Source: Streptomyces sp. NRRL WC-3605 (GTDB taxonomy: Bacteria; Actinomycetota; Actinomycetes; Streptomycetales; Streptomycetaceae). Taken from it: a stretch of DNA of 23,058 bases. The stretch lies in the NCBI RefSeq assembly GCF_001509795.1, contig NZ_LLZN01000093.1, forward strand, positions 1 to 23,058. Reading direction: 5' to 3'. The notes below the pieces were generated by a model that was given only the letters and a program-made list of their open reading frames with translations, was not told the DNA's origin and made no database searches. Positions 6,073 to 15,691 of the stretch are shown piece after piece (the stretch's first letter is position 1; every line of letters begins with the position of its first letter). Both the position numbers and the translations under genes were made by a program.

Positions 6073-7512
6073 TCATGCCCGACGGTGCCCCTCATCGCCT
6101 GCCCTGCCCGCCCCTTCGGCAACCGCGTGGCGCGCGGCGGCCTTCTCCTCGGCGAGCCGGCGGTGTTCGGCGGCCTTGTGCTCGTGCAGGGCGGCCATGC
6201 GCAGGTGGTACTCGGGGTCGTCCTGTTCGTAGATGTCCGGCACGCCGGACGCGTCCTCGTCGCGCTCCTCCTCCTCGCACATCGCGCGGTACTTGGCGTT
6301 CCGCATCTTCAGCAGCACGGTCGCCAGAGCCGCCGCGATCAGGGAGCCGAGCAGGACGGCCGCCTTGACCTCGTCGGTGAGCGCGGCGTCGCCCGCGAAG
6401 GCCAGCTCGTCGATCAGCAGGGAGACGGTGAAGCCGATGCCGGCGAGGGTCGCCACGGCGAACAGGTCAGCCCACGCCAGGTCGTCGCTGAGGGAGGCCC
6501 GGGTGAAGCGTGCCGTCAGCCAGGTGCCGCCGAAGATGCCGACGGTCTTGCCGACGACGAGACCGAGCAACACCCCGAGCGTCTCCGGCTGGGTGAACAC
6601 GTCGCCCAGCGCGCCCCCGGAGATCACGACCCCGGCGCTGAACAGCGCGAACAGCGGCACGGCCAGGCCCGCCGACAGCGGACGCACCAGGTGCTCGATG
6701 TGCTCGCCCGGTGACTCCTTCTCGCCCTCGTGCCGGGTGCAGCGCAGCATCAGGCCCATCGCGACACCGGCGATGGTGGCGTGGATGCCGCTGTTGTACA
6801 TCAGCCCCCAGATGACGAGGGCGAGCGGCACGTACACGTACCAGCCGCGCACGCCCTTGCGCACCAGCAGCCAGAACACGACCAGACCCGCGACGGCGCC
6901 GCCGAGCGCGGCGAAGTTCAGCTGCTCGGTGAAGAAGAGCGCGATGATCAGGATGGCGAAGAGGTCGTCGACGACGGCGAGGGTCAGCAGGAAGGCACGC
7001 AGCGCGCTCGGCAGCGAGGTGCCGATGACCGCGAGCACGGCCAGCGCGAACGCGATGTCGGTGGCCGTCGGTACGGCCCAGCCCGCCATCGAACCGCCGC
7101 CGGTCACCACCGTCAGCGTGTACACGAGGGCGGGCACCGCCATGCCGCACAGTGCCGCGACGACGGGCAGGACGGCCTTGCTCGGGTCCTTCAGATCGCC
7201 GGCGACGAGCTCGCGCTTGAGCTCGATCCCGGCGACGAAGAAGAAGATCGCGAGGAGTCCGTCCGCCGCCCAGTGCTCGACGGACAGGTTCAGGCCCAGG
7301 GCCTCGGGGCCGAAGTGGTAGTGCCCGACGCTCTCGTAGCTGTCCTGCAGGGCCGGGATGTTCGCCCACAGCAGGGCGGCGATCGCGGCGACGAGCAGCA
7401 GGACGCCGCCGACGGTCTCGGTGCGCAGCGCGTCGGCCACGAAGTTCCGCTCGGGCAGCGAGAGCCGGCCGAATGCCTTGCGGGTGGGAGCGGGGGGCGG
7501 GGACGCGGCCAC
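6073..7512 (-). CDS. nhaA: NhaA Na+/H+ antiporter
   Basis: An integral membrane antiporter that exports sodium in exchange for protons, important for pH and salt homeostasis. The 479 residues contain the NhaA signatures PTATDIAFAL (D152) and VVDDLFAI (D182-D183, equivalent to the ion-binding D163/D164 of E. coli), with about 12 hydrophobic segments. The C-terminus has an extra charged region of about 75 residues (DDPEYHLRMAALHEHKAAEHRR and on), beyond the usual length of about 390. It may be a cytoplasmic regulatory tail. GTG 7512 has GGAGGT 8 bases upstream. The gene reads in the same direction as acsA but is separated from it by a terminator and has its own promoter region. Confidence 0.93.
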   Translation of the reverse strand: MAASPPPAPTRKAFGRLSLPERNFVADALRTETVGGVLLLVAAIAALLWANIPALQDSYESVGHYHFGPEALGLNLSVEHWAADGLLAIFFFVAGIELKRELVAGDLKDPSKAVLPVVAALCGMAVPALVYTLTVVTGGGSMAGWAVPTATDIAFALAVLAVIGTSLPSALRAFLLTLAVVDDLFAILIIALFFTEQLNFAALGGAVAGLVVFWLLVRKGVRGWYVYVPLALVIWGLMYNSGIHATIAGVAMGLMLRCTRHEGEKESPGEHIEHLVRPLSAGLAVPLFALFSAGVVISGGALGDVFTQPETLGVLLGLVVGKTVGIFGGTWLTARFTRASLSDDLAWADLFAVATLAGIGFTVSLLIDELAFAGDAALTDEVKAAVLLGSLIAAALATVLLKMRNAKYRAMCEEEERDEDASGVPDIYEQDDPEYHLRMAALHEHKAAEHRRLAEEKAAARHAVAEGAGRAGDEGHRRA

Positions 7513-7596
7513 GGGAGATTACCTCCGGTCGGTGGGCAGGACGGAGCACATGCCGACCAGACTTCCCGGCGCACCTGTGAACGAGTTTCGCTTTGT

Positions 7597-7609
7597 TTAG
7601 CCTACCTAA
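7597..7609. promoter_or_regulatory. TTAG-N5-CTAA palindrome, iron-box-like, upstream of nhaA
   Basis: TTAGCCTACCTAA resembles one arm of the DmdR/DtxR-type iron box but is one base short of the usual spacing. It lies 85-97 bp upstream of the nhaA start. Confidence 0.25.
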
Positions 7610-7642
7610 GGGTGCACGCGGGTGCATCCGCAGGTCTCATCC

Positions 7643-7686
7643 TACGAACATGAAGCACACCTCGTCGTACGAACGTGAAGGGCACC
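7643..7686. repeat. Imperfect 19-bp direct repeat, period 25
   Basis: TACGAACATGAAGCACACC (7643-7661) and TACGAACGTGAAGGGCACC (7668-7686) match at 16 of 19 positions. The second copy runs into the acsA terminator stem. Confidence 0.5.
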
Positions 7687-7710
7687 CGGCGCGCGTGGCG
7701 CCGGGTGCCC
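7680..7710 (-). terminator. acsA terminator hairpin
   Basis: A perfect 13-bp stem (GGGCACCCGGCGC at 7680-7692, complement at 7698-7710) with a 5-base loop starts 21 bases past the acsA stop codon. It is followed on the minus strand by a T-containing stretch (CTTCACGTTCGT). Confidence 0.85.
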
Positions 7711-7731
7711 TCGGGGTGTCGTGGGACGTGC

Positions 7732-9687
<1,956 letters not shown>

Positions 9688-9772
9688 GACATCTCCCTTT
9701 CCCAGGGTGTCCGTTGTGTCCCAGGCCACAGCTCATCAGACCCGAGGGCCCGCTGACAAGGGTCGACGGAAA

Positions 9773-9788
9773 ATTGGTTTAGACCTGT
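9773..9788. promoter_or_regulatory. dre-like DasR operator upstream of acsA
   Basis: ATTGGTTTAGACCTGT (minus strand ACAGGTCTAAACCAAT) matches 13 of 16 positions of the DasR consensus ACTGGTCTAGACCAGT. It differs at only two positions from the chitinase-type dre as I remember it (ACAGGTCTACACCACT). It ends 86 bp upstream of the acsA start. Confidence 0.65.
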
Positions 9789-9978
9789 CTGCGGCCGGGT
9801 GCACACCTGCTGTCGGCGCCGGGGGTCATCCGTTCCCACGGACGCCGTACGCACGCGGTTCAGACATGTAATCCCTTTCACACCCCGGCGCCGCGGCCGA
9901 TGCGGACCTCCGGACGAGTCGCCCGGATGGCCTCCGGCCATGCGGTTTCGGGGCGGGGCGGGGCGGCCCGGGGCGGGC

Positions 9979-10145
9979 GGAGGTGTGGTGCCCGCCAGCG
10001 GGTGCGTGGTGCCGCTTGGCCGGAGGGTGCGTGGTGCCGCCTGGCGGGGCGCGTGACGCCGTCCAGCGGGGGGCGTGGTGTTGTCCGGCTGGTGCGTGAT
10101 GCCCCCCGGCGGCGGGCGCGCCGCCGTCCGGCGGGTGCGCGGCCC
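9979..10145. repeat. Degenerate ~22-bp tandem GC-rich repeats
   Basis: About seven decaying units around the theme GGGTGCGTGGTGCCGCCTGGCG run through this stretch. The clearest are near 10000-10045. The whole intergenic region 9688-10180 (about 490 bp) holds only the acsA promoter area at its left and this repeat block at its right. I see no gene. Read on the minus strand the block gives a repetitive His/Ala/Pro-rich frame, which I take to be a consequence of the repeat. Confidence 0.6.
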
Positions 10146-10180
10146 CGCCCTCTGTGCGGGACCGCGCGGCTTCCGCCGGA

Positions 10181-12793
10181 TCAGGCCGACAGGTCGGCCA
10201 CCCCGACGTGGTCGAACACCTTGTCCTCCCCGTCATCGGCCAACAGGTACGCCTGCGCCTCACCGACGTGGAAGTACATCCCGTGCAGCTCCAGCTCTCC
10301 CGCTCGCAGGGCCCGGCTCACCGAGTCATGGGCCCGCAGATGCTCCAACTGCTGGATCACATTGGTCAGGCAGAGCTGCTCGACCGCGTCGGCCGCCGCC
10401 CGCCCGGCGAGTCTGGCCGTGGGCCGGCTGCCGTCGGCCATCCGGGCGACACTCGGTCCGCCGTGCCGCAGCCATCTGCGGAGCGGGGTCTCGACGGTGT
10501 CCTGGTCGGAGGCGAGGAGGGCCTGCATGGCCCCGCACCCGGAGTGTCCGCACACCGTGATGGACCGCACCCGCAGCACGTCCACCCCGTACTCGATCGC
10601 GGCGGCCACCGAGTCGTCCCCGCTCTCCTCGCCGGGCGGCGGGACGAGGTTGCCGACGTTGCGGACGACGAAAAGGTCTCCGGGACCGCTGCTGGTGATC
10701 ATCGAGGTGACCAGCCGGGAGTCCGCGCAGGTGAGGAACAGCTGTGAGGGTTGCTGCCCTTCCCGTGCCAGCCGCGCCAGCTCGCCCCGTACGAGAGGGG
10801 CGGTGTTGCGCTGGAACGCGCTGATGCCGCGGGCCAGTTGCCGACCGGTGCCGGTGCCGGTGCCGGTGCCGGTGCCGGTGCCGGTGCCCGTGGCGGTTGT
10901 GGGGGCGGGGGCGGTGGAGCTTGCGGTGCCGGTCGTCTCCGGGCCGTCGGCGGGTGGGTCGCCGGGGGCCAAGGCGGTCGTCGGGGCCGTCGGCGTCCCC
11001 ACTGCTGCGGAGGGGGTGACCAGTCGGCCGGTGAGGGCGGATGGCTTGGTGTCCTCGGGCGTGTGTGTTGCCTCGTCCGTGGTGCCGGGGCCGCCCGCCG
11101 GGCTGCCCGCGCGGTCGGAGGTGCCCGTCTCCGGGATGGCGCACTGGTGGTTGCGCCACGGCGTCCACGGGTGGCAGCGACAGCCGGACGTGTCAGGTGC
11201 GCCCGGTCTGCCGTCCAGGTGGAAACCGGCCGGTCCCGTCGGCTCGCCGATCCGGACGCCGGTGCGGCGGCCGACCAGTTCGACGGTGCCTCCGTGCGCC
11301 GCCTGGGTGTTCTGCCAGTCCTGCAGGGCCTCGTACGCCGCGTGGTCCATGAAGGAGCCGTCCAACTCCACGACCGCGCGGGCTCCTTGGGGAACGAGAT
11401 GCAGGGTCCGGCTGAGCCGGGGCACGGCGAGGAACGTCAACTGCCCTCGGACGCGGACGTGATGGACTCCTTCCTCTTCGTGATGCGTGATCCGGGTGCG
11501 GGTGAGGCGGTGCAGGGCGACGCCGACGGCCATGCCGATCCCCAGCGTCACGCCTTCGAGGACGCCGAGGAACACGACGCCGAGGGTGGTGACGGCGTAG
11601 ACGAGCACTTCGCGGTGGCGGGTCACCGTGCGGATGTGGTGCAGGGACACCATCTGGATGCCGACGGCCATCACCAGGGCGGCGAGCGAGGCGAGCGGGA
11701 TGAGCTCTAGCACCGGGACCATCAGCAACGCGGCGATCACTACGAGAACGCCGTGCAGCATCGTGGAGTTCCGGCTGACGGCACCGGCGTTCACATTCGC
11801 GGTGCTGCGGACCGCCACTCCGGCGACGGGCAGGCCGCCGAGAGCGCCGGAGACGACGTTGGCGGCGCCTTGGCCGAGCAGTTCGCGGTCGAGGTCGGCG
11901 CGGCCGACGCGGGCGGACAGCTCGGGCCGGGCGGCGATCAGCTTGTCCACGGCGACCGCGCCGAGCAGCGACTGCACGCTGCACACCAGCGTGATCGTGA
12001 GGACGGCGGCGATCAGGCCGAGTACCGGGCCCTCGGGGAGGCCGGCCAAGGCGTGGCTGCTCCAGGACGGCAGGTCGACCTTGGGCAGGCTGAAGCCGAG
12101 GAGTGCCGCGCAGGCGGTCGCTCCGGTGACGGCGACGAGGGGCGCGGGCATGGCGCGCAGGAGCCGTCCGCCACGGCCGGGGAGGCGTGGCCAGGCCAGC
12201 AGGAGCGCGAGGGTCAGCGCGCTCACGGCGAGGGATGCGGTCTGTACCTGGGCCTGCTGGGCCGGCAGGTCCCGCAGGTTGAGCAGGACCGAGCTGTGCG
12301 GGGTGCCGCCGAGGACGATGTGCAGCTGGGCCACGGCGATGGTGACGCCGATACCGGCGAGCATGCCGTGCACGATGGCCGGGCTCACGGCGAGAGCGGT
12401 ACGCGCCACGCGTAGGAGACCGAGGCCGAGCTGGGCGAGTCCGGCGAGGACGGTGATGGCGCAGGTCGTGCGCCATCCGTAGCGCTGGATGAGCTCGGCG
12501 GTCACGACGGTGAGCCCGGCGGCGGGGCCGCTGACCTGGAGGGGGGCGCCGCCCAGCCGTCCGACGACGACTCCGCCGACGGCGGCGGCCACGAGGCCGG
12601 CCTGGAGAGGGGCGCCGGTGGCGAGGGCGATGCCCAGGGAGAGGGGGAGGGCGATCAGGAAGACCGCGATGGACGCCGATGCGTCGGCGCCGGTGAGACG
12701 GGGGCCGCGGGGCCGGGCCGGCGGGCTGTGGGGCTCGTGGCTGTGCTCCTTCGGGTTGGCGTCGTCATGGCGTGTGGGGGTGCAGGCTGACAT
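10181..12793 (-). CDS. SulP anion transporter fused to beta-carbonic anhydrase
   Basis: An 870-residue bifunctional membrane protein. Residues about 35-420 form a SulP/SLC26 transporter (start GADASASIAVFLIALPLSLG), and about 443-512 a STAS domain. A low-complexity Ala/Thr/Gly/Pro linker follows. From about 650 comes a beta-carbonic anhydrase with Zn ligands C689, H750 and C753 (LTCADSR with D691; CGHSGCGAM). The likely role is coupling bicarbonate transport to CO2/bicarbonate interconversion at the membrane, as proposed for mycobacterial Rv3273-type proteins. The linker has a (Thr-Gly)8 stretch encoded by a hexanucleotide repeat and a Cys/His cluster (C538, C540, H541, H549, C551). The ATG at 12793 has GGAGGAG 8 bases upstream; the frame upstream to 13096 is not used. 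Confidence 0.93.
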   Translation of the reverse strand: MSACTPTRHDDANPKEHSHEPHSPPARPRGPRLTGADASASIAVFLIALPLSLGIALATGAPLQAGLVAAAVGGVVVGRLGGAPLQVSGPAAGLTVVTAELIQRYGWRTTCAITVLAGLAQLGLGLLRVARTALAVSPAIVHGMLAGIGVTIAVAQLHIVLGGTPHSSVLLNLRDLPAQQAQVQTASLAVSALTLALLLAWPRLPGRGGRLLRAMPAPLVAVTGATACAALLGFSLPKVDLPSWSSHALAGLPEGPVLGLIAAVLTITLVCSVQSLLGAVAVDKLIAARPELSARVGRADLDRELLGQGAANVVSGALGGLPVAGVAVRSTANVNAGAVSRNSTMLHGVLVVIAALLMVPVLELIPLASLAALVMAVGIQMVSLHHIRTVTRHREVLVYAVTTLGVVFLGVLEGVTLGIGMAVGVALHRLTRTRITHHEEEGVHHVRVRGQLTFLAVPRLSRTLHLVPQGARAVVELDGSFMDHAAYEALQDWQNTQAAHGGTVELVGRRTGVRIGEPTGPAGFHLDGRPGAPDTSGCRCHPWTPWRNHQCAIPETGTSDRAGSPAGGPGTTDEATHTPEDTKPSALTGRLVTPSAAVGTPTAPTTALAPGDPPADGPETTGTASSTAPAPTTATGTGTGTGTGTGTGTGRQLARGISAFQRNTAPLVRGELARLAREGQQPSQLFLTCADSRLVTSMITSSGPGDLFVVRNVGNLVPPPGEESGDDSVAAAIEYGVDVLRVRSITVCGHSGCGAMQALLASDQDTVETPLRRWLRHGGPSVARMADGSRPTARLAGRAAADAVEQLCLTNVIQQLEHLRAHDSVSRALRAGELELHGMYFHVGEAQAYLLADDGEDKVFDHVGVADLSA
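10847..10888. repeat. Hexanucleotide microsatellite (GGTGCC)x7
   Basis: Seven exact copies of GGTGCC lie within the transporter-anhydrase gene and encode alternating Thr-Gly (residues 636-649). Gain or loss of a unit keeps the frame, so the tract would vary linker length without disrupting the protein. Confidence 0.9.
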
Positions 12794-12922
12794 GTTCCCG
12801 TCTCCTCCGGGGCAGCGCGGTCGCGGATCGTGTGGGCTCCTGGCGGTACGCCAGGGGTCTGTCGCGGCCGTGTGGTCACGGCGTACAGCGGCGGGTGGTG
12901 ACAGTCGGTAAACGGATCGTAA

Positions 12923-13002
12923 TGGAGAGTAAAGATGGGGAATAGACTGTCCGAGCAAATGGACTAATAAATCCCACTGGAGAGTGAAGTGCTCGATTAG
13001 TC
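12923..13002. promoter_or_regulatory. AT-richer divergent promoter with repeats
   Basis: The 292-bp region between the transporter-anhydrase gene and the lipoprotein gene becomes notably AT-rich here. It holds a direct repeat TGGAGAGTAAAG (12923-12934) and TGGAGAGTGAAG (12978-12989), 55 bp apart. It also holds an inverted repeat GACTAAT (12962-12968) and ATTAGTC (12996-13002). These are candidate operators; no regulator is recognised. Confidence 0.45.
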
Positions 13003-13085
13003 GGCTTGTCGTATTAATTCCACCTTCGACCCATGCGATCTTGGCGGCGCCGCCGGAACCGAGAGAAGGAAGAAGGTGGACGGAC

Positions 13086-14456
13086 ATGGCCGCCACCCGC
13101 AGGACCGCTCCTCACCGCGCTTTCGCCACATCCGCCAGGTCGGCCACACCCCGCAGACCCACCCCGCCGGGCAGGTCCGCCGTACCTCGCAGGATCGCCG
13201 CGGGCACCGCGATCGCCGCCGTCTGCGTGGCGTCGCTCGCCGGATGCGCGATCGGTTCCGACCCGGACGGGCAGGCCGCGCCCGGGCCGCAGAAGCAGAA
13301 GCAGAAGCCGGTCGCTCCCGCTCCGAAGAGCGCGATCCGTCTGATCGGCGACGGCTCCACGGCGTACACCGGTGCGCAGCCGCACCTGCCGCGGCCCGAG
13401 AGGCTGAAGCCGGGCCAGAAGCCGCCGCAGTTCGTGGTGTTCTCGTGGGACGGCGCCGGTGAGGACAGCCAGAAGCTGTTCTCCCACTTCCGCAGCGTCG
13501 CCAAGGCCAACAACGCGACCATGACGTACTTCCTCAGCGGCGTGTACATGCTGCCGGAGGACAAGCGCGACCAGTACCGGCCGCCGCAGCACTCGCCGGG
13601 CCGCTCGGACATCGGCTTCAACGACCAGGAGGGGATCGCCGACACCGTGCGGCAGCTGCGCCTCGCGTGGCTGGAGGGCAACGAGATCGGCACCCACTTC
13701 AACGGGCACTTCTGCGGCAAGGGCGGCGGGGTCGGCGAGTGGTCGGTGAAGGAGTGGAAGGAGGAGATCGGCCAGGCCAAGAGGTTCGTGAAGTCCTGGA
13801 AGACCAACACCGGCATGGCGCAGGCGGACCCCCTGCCCTTCGACTACGACAAGGAACTCATCGGGGGCCGCACGCCCTGCCTGGAAGGGCGTTCGAACTT
13901 CGTCAAGGCGGCCCGGGAGATGGGCTTCCGCTACGACTCCAGCGGCGTCAACAACCAGCTCTGGCCCACGAAGAAGGACGGCGTGTGGGACCTGTCGATG
14001 CAGCTGGTGCCGTTTCCCGGGCACTCCTATGAACAGCTCACCATGGACTACAACTTCATGGTCAACCAGTCCGGCACCAAGACCCAGGGCGACCCCGCCA
14101 AGCACGAGTTCTGGGGTGACCAGATGCGGGAAGGGCTGCTCATGGGCTTCCAGCGGGCGTACCACGGCAACCGCGCCCCCCTGATCATCGGCAACCACTT
14201 CGAGTCCTGGAACGGCGGCACCTACATGCGTGCCGTCGAGGAGGTCGTCGAAGCCGTCTGCAACAAGCCCGATGTGCGCTGCGTGTCCTTCCGCCAGCTC
14301 GCGGACTGGCTCGACGCCCAGGACCCCGCGACCCTGCGCAAGCTGCGCACGCTGAACGTCGGCGAGGCCCCGCAGCAGGGCTGGGCGTCCTTCCTGTCGG
14401 CCAGTGGGGCCCCGGCCCCGAAGGGGGTGCCGGGGGCGCCGCCAGCCGGACGGTAG
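13086..14456 (+). CDS. Lipoprotein with divergent polysaccharide-deacetylase-like domain
   Basis: A 456-residue exported protein. The signal region ends in a lipobox (LAGC) with lipidation at C54. A preceding RR pair (PRRIAAG) would also permit Tat export. The body resembles a NodB-type deacetylase. Motif 1 is reduced to SWDG (D122); motif 2 H-x3-H is seen as H204-F-N-G-H208; R262-T-P-C fits motif 3; YDSSGVNNQLW near motif 4 and LIIGNHFESW near motif 5 follow. The metal-binding D-H-H set therefore seems present, though the spacing is unusual, and the substrate (cell-wall or extracellular glycan) is unknown. ATG 13086 has GGTGGA about 5 bases upstream. An in-frame ATG at 12984 lies in AT-rich promoter DNA and is rejected. 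Confidence 0.8.
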   Translation: MAATRRTAPHRAFATSARSATPRRPTPPGRSAVPRRIAAGTAIAAVCVASLAGCAIGSDPDGQAAPGPQKQKQKPVAPAPKSAIRLIGDGSTAYTGAQPHLPRPERLKPGQKPPQFVVFSWDGAGEDSQKLFSHFRSVAKANNATMTYFLSGVYMLPEDKRDQYRPPQHSPGRSDIGFNDQEGIADTVRQLRLAWLEGNEIGTHFNGHFCGKGGGVGEWSVKEWKEEIGQAKRFVKSWKTNTGMAQADPLPFDYDKELIGGRTPCLEGRSNFVKAAREMGFRYDSSGVNNQLWPTKKDGVWDLSMQLVPFPGHSYEQLTMDYNFMVNQSGTKTQGDPAKHEFWGDQMREGLLMGFQRAYHGNRAPLIIGNHFESWNGGTYMRAVEEVVEAVCNKPDVRCVSFRQLADWLDAQDPATLRKLRTLNVGEAPQQGWASFLSASGAPAPKGVPGAPPAGR

Positions 14457-14464
14457 GACCCCGG

Positions 14465-14502
14465 CCGCCCGTGCCGCCGTCGGAGCGGGGCCGCACGGGC
14501 GG
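14465..14502. terminator. Bidirectional terminator hairpin between convergent genes
   Basis: A perfect 10-bp stem, CCGCCCGTGC (14465-14474) with GCACGGGCGG (14493-14502), and an 18-base loop lies between the lipoprotein gene and the convergent ATPase gene. Confidence 0.65.
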
Positions 14503-14523
14503 GCCGGCGGGTCAGGCGGTTGG

Positions 14524-15534
14524 TCAGGCGGTGGGGGACAGCGAGGAGCCCGCGTCGGAGAGCGTGACGAGGTGCTCTCCGAGGACGAAACCGGGGTCGA
14601 CCTGCGCGGCCAGATCGGCCCCGGTGCGCTCGTTCCCCCAGGACTGGGCGTTCTTCAGGTGGAAGTGCACCATCTGGCGGGTGTAGCGCTCCCAGTCCCG
14701 CAGCTCGTACGTCGCGTCCGCGGACGTCCGCAGACGGCGCAGTGCCGTGTGGTTGGCGTCCTCCAGGAGCTCGAACCGCGGCGGACGTCCCTTCTCCATG
14801 GCACGCACCCAGTCCGAGTGCCCGACGGTCACCAGCAGGTCGTCCCCGACCTCGGCGCGCAGGAAGTCCAGGTCGTCTGGCCCCTGCACCTTGTTCCCGA
14901 CGACTTTGAGGACGACTCCGTAGTCGCGCGCGTAGTCCCGGTACTGGCGGTAGACGGAGACCCCCTTCCGGGTCGGCTCGGCGACGAGGAACGTGATGTC
15001 GAAGCGGGTGAACATCCCGGAGGCGAAGGAGTCCGAGCCCGCCGTCATGTCGACCACGACGTACTCGTCGGGGCCGTCCACGAGGTGGTTCAGGTACAGC
15101 TCCACCGCTCCTGTCTTGGAGTGGTAGCAGGCGACTCCGAGGTCGGAGTCGGTGAAGGGGCCGGTGACCATCAAACGGACGGCGCCGCCGTCGAGTTCCA
15201 CCGGCCGGGCGCAGGCGTCGTACAGCGGGTTCGGCTCGCGCACCCGCACCAGCCGCGAGCCCTCACCGGGTGGTGTCGTCTTGATCATCGTCGCGGCGGA
15301 CGCGATGCGCGGGTTGTGGCCCCGTAGGTAGTCCTTGATCAGCGGCAGCCGCTCGCCCATCGCGGGGACCGCCGCGGCTTCCCTCTCGTCGAGACCGAGC
15401 GCGGCTCCGAGGTGCTGGTTGATGTCGGCGTCGATGGCGACGACCGGCGCTCCGGCCGCCGCCAGATGGCGGATGAACAGGGAGGACAGCGTCGTCTTTC
15501 CGCTGCCGCCCTTCCCGACGAAAGCAATTTTCAT
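14524..15534 (-). CDS. CooC/MinD-type P-loop ATPase
   Basis: A 336-residue cytoplasmic ATPase of the SIMIBI class. The deviant Walker A motif GKGGSGKTT lies at residues 7-15 right at the N-terminus. DADINQHLG supplies the switch/Walker A' aspartates near residue 39, and VVVDMTAGSDSF is the Walker B region. LKVVGNKV fits the base-recognition strand. Relatives include CooC, the ATPase for nickel insertion, and ParA-like proteins. No partner metalloenzyme lies nearby, so the client is unknown. ATG 15534 is chosen because the P-loop must sit at the extreme N-terminus. Its ribosome binding site (TTGGTG) is weak. It diverges from the Fic-like gene across 145 bp. Confidence 0.88.
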   Translation of the reverse strand: MKIAFVGKGGSGKTTLSSLFIRHLAAAGAPVVAIDADINQHLGAALGLDEREAAAVPAMGERLPLIKDYLRGHNPRIASAATMIKTTPPGEGSRLVRVREPNPLYDACARPVELDGGAVRLMVTGPFTDSDLGVACYHSKTGAVELYLNHLVDGPDEYVVVDMTAGSDSFASGMFTRFDITFLVAEPTRKGVSVYRQYRDYARDYGVVLKVVGNKVQGPDDLDFLRAEVGDDLLVTVGHSDWVRAMEKGRPPRFELLEDANHTALRRLRTSADATYELRDWERYTRQMVHFHLKNAQSWGNERTGADLAAQVDPGFVLGEHLVTLSDAGSSLSPTA

Positions 15535-15666
15535 GTTCACCAAGCGTAGTCGGGCGATAGCTGTACGTGGCATACGTGCCGGAAAGGCCACCCGATCGAG
15601 CGGTGGGGACCGTCCTCCCGCGCGCGGGAATCCGGATGGGGTGGCGGTCGGATCGGGGGCGGCGCG

Positions 15667-15672
15667 TAATGT
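15667..15672 (+). promoter_or_regulatory. -10 element of Fic-like gene, probably leaderless
   Basis: TAATGT ends 7 bases before the ATG at 15680, which has no Shine-Dalgarno sequence. This is the spacing expected if the transcript begins at the start codon. No good -35 is visible. Confidence 0.5.
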
Positions 15673-15691
15673 CGTACTCATGAGTACGACA
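15670..15691. promoter_or_regulatory. Perfect 22-bp palindrome over -10 and start codon
   Basis: The left half TGTCGTACTCA (15670-15680) is followed by its exact reverse complement TGAGTACGACA (15681-15691). The palindrome overlaps the putative -10 element and the first four codons of the Fic-like gene. A dimeric repressor bound here would block transcription directly. Confidence 0.85.

Noticed and set aside
7597..7609. Genuine DmdR iron box controlling nhaA
   Set aside because: The match is one base short and covers only part of the 19-bp consensus; it is kept as a weak site only.
9979..10145. CRISPR array
   Set aside because: Units are degenerate, directly adjacent without unique spacers, and no cas gene is present.
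12794..13096. Upstream extension of the SulP-anhydrase frame
   Set aside because: It crosses an AT-rich promoter region and the strong ribosome binding site before ATG 12793 marks the true start.
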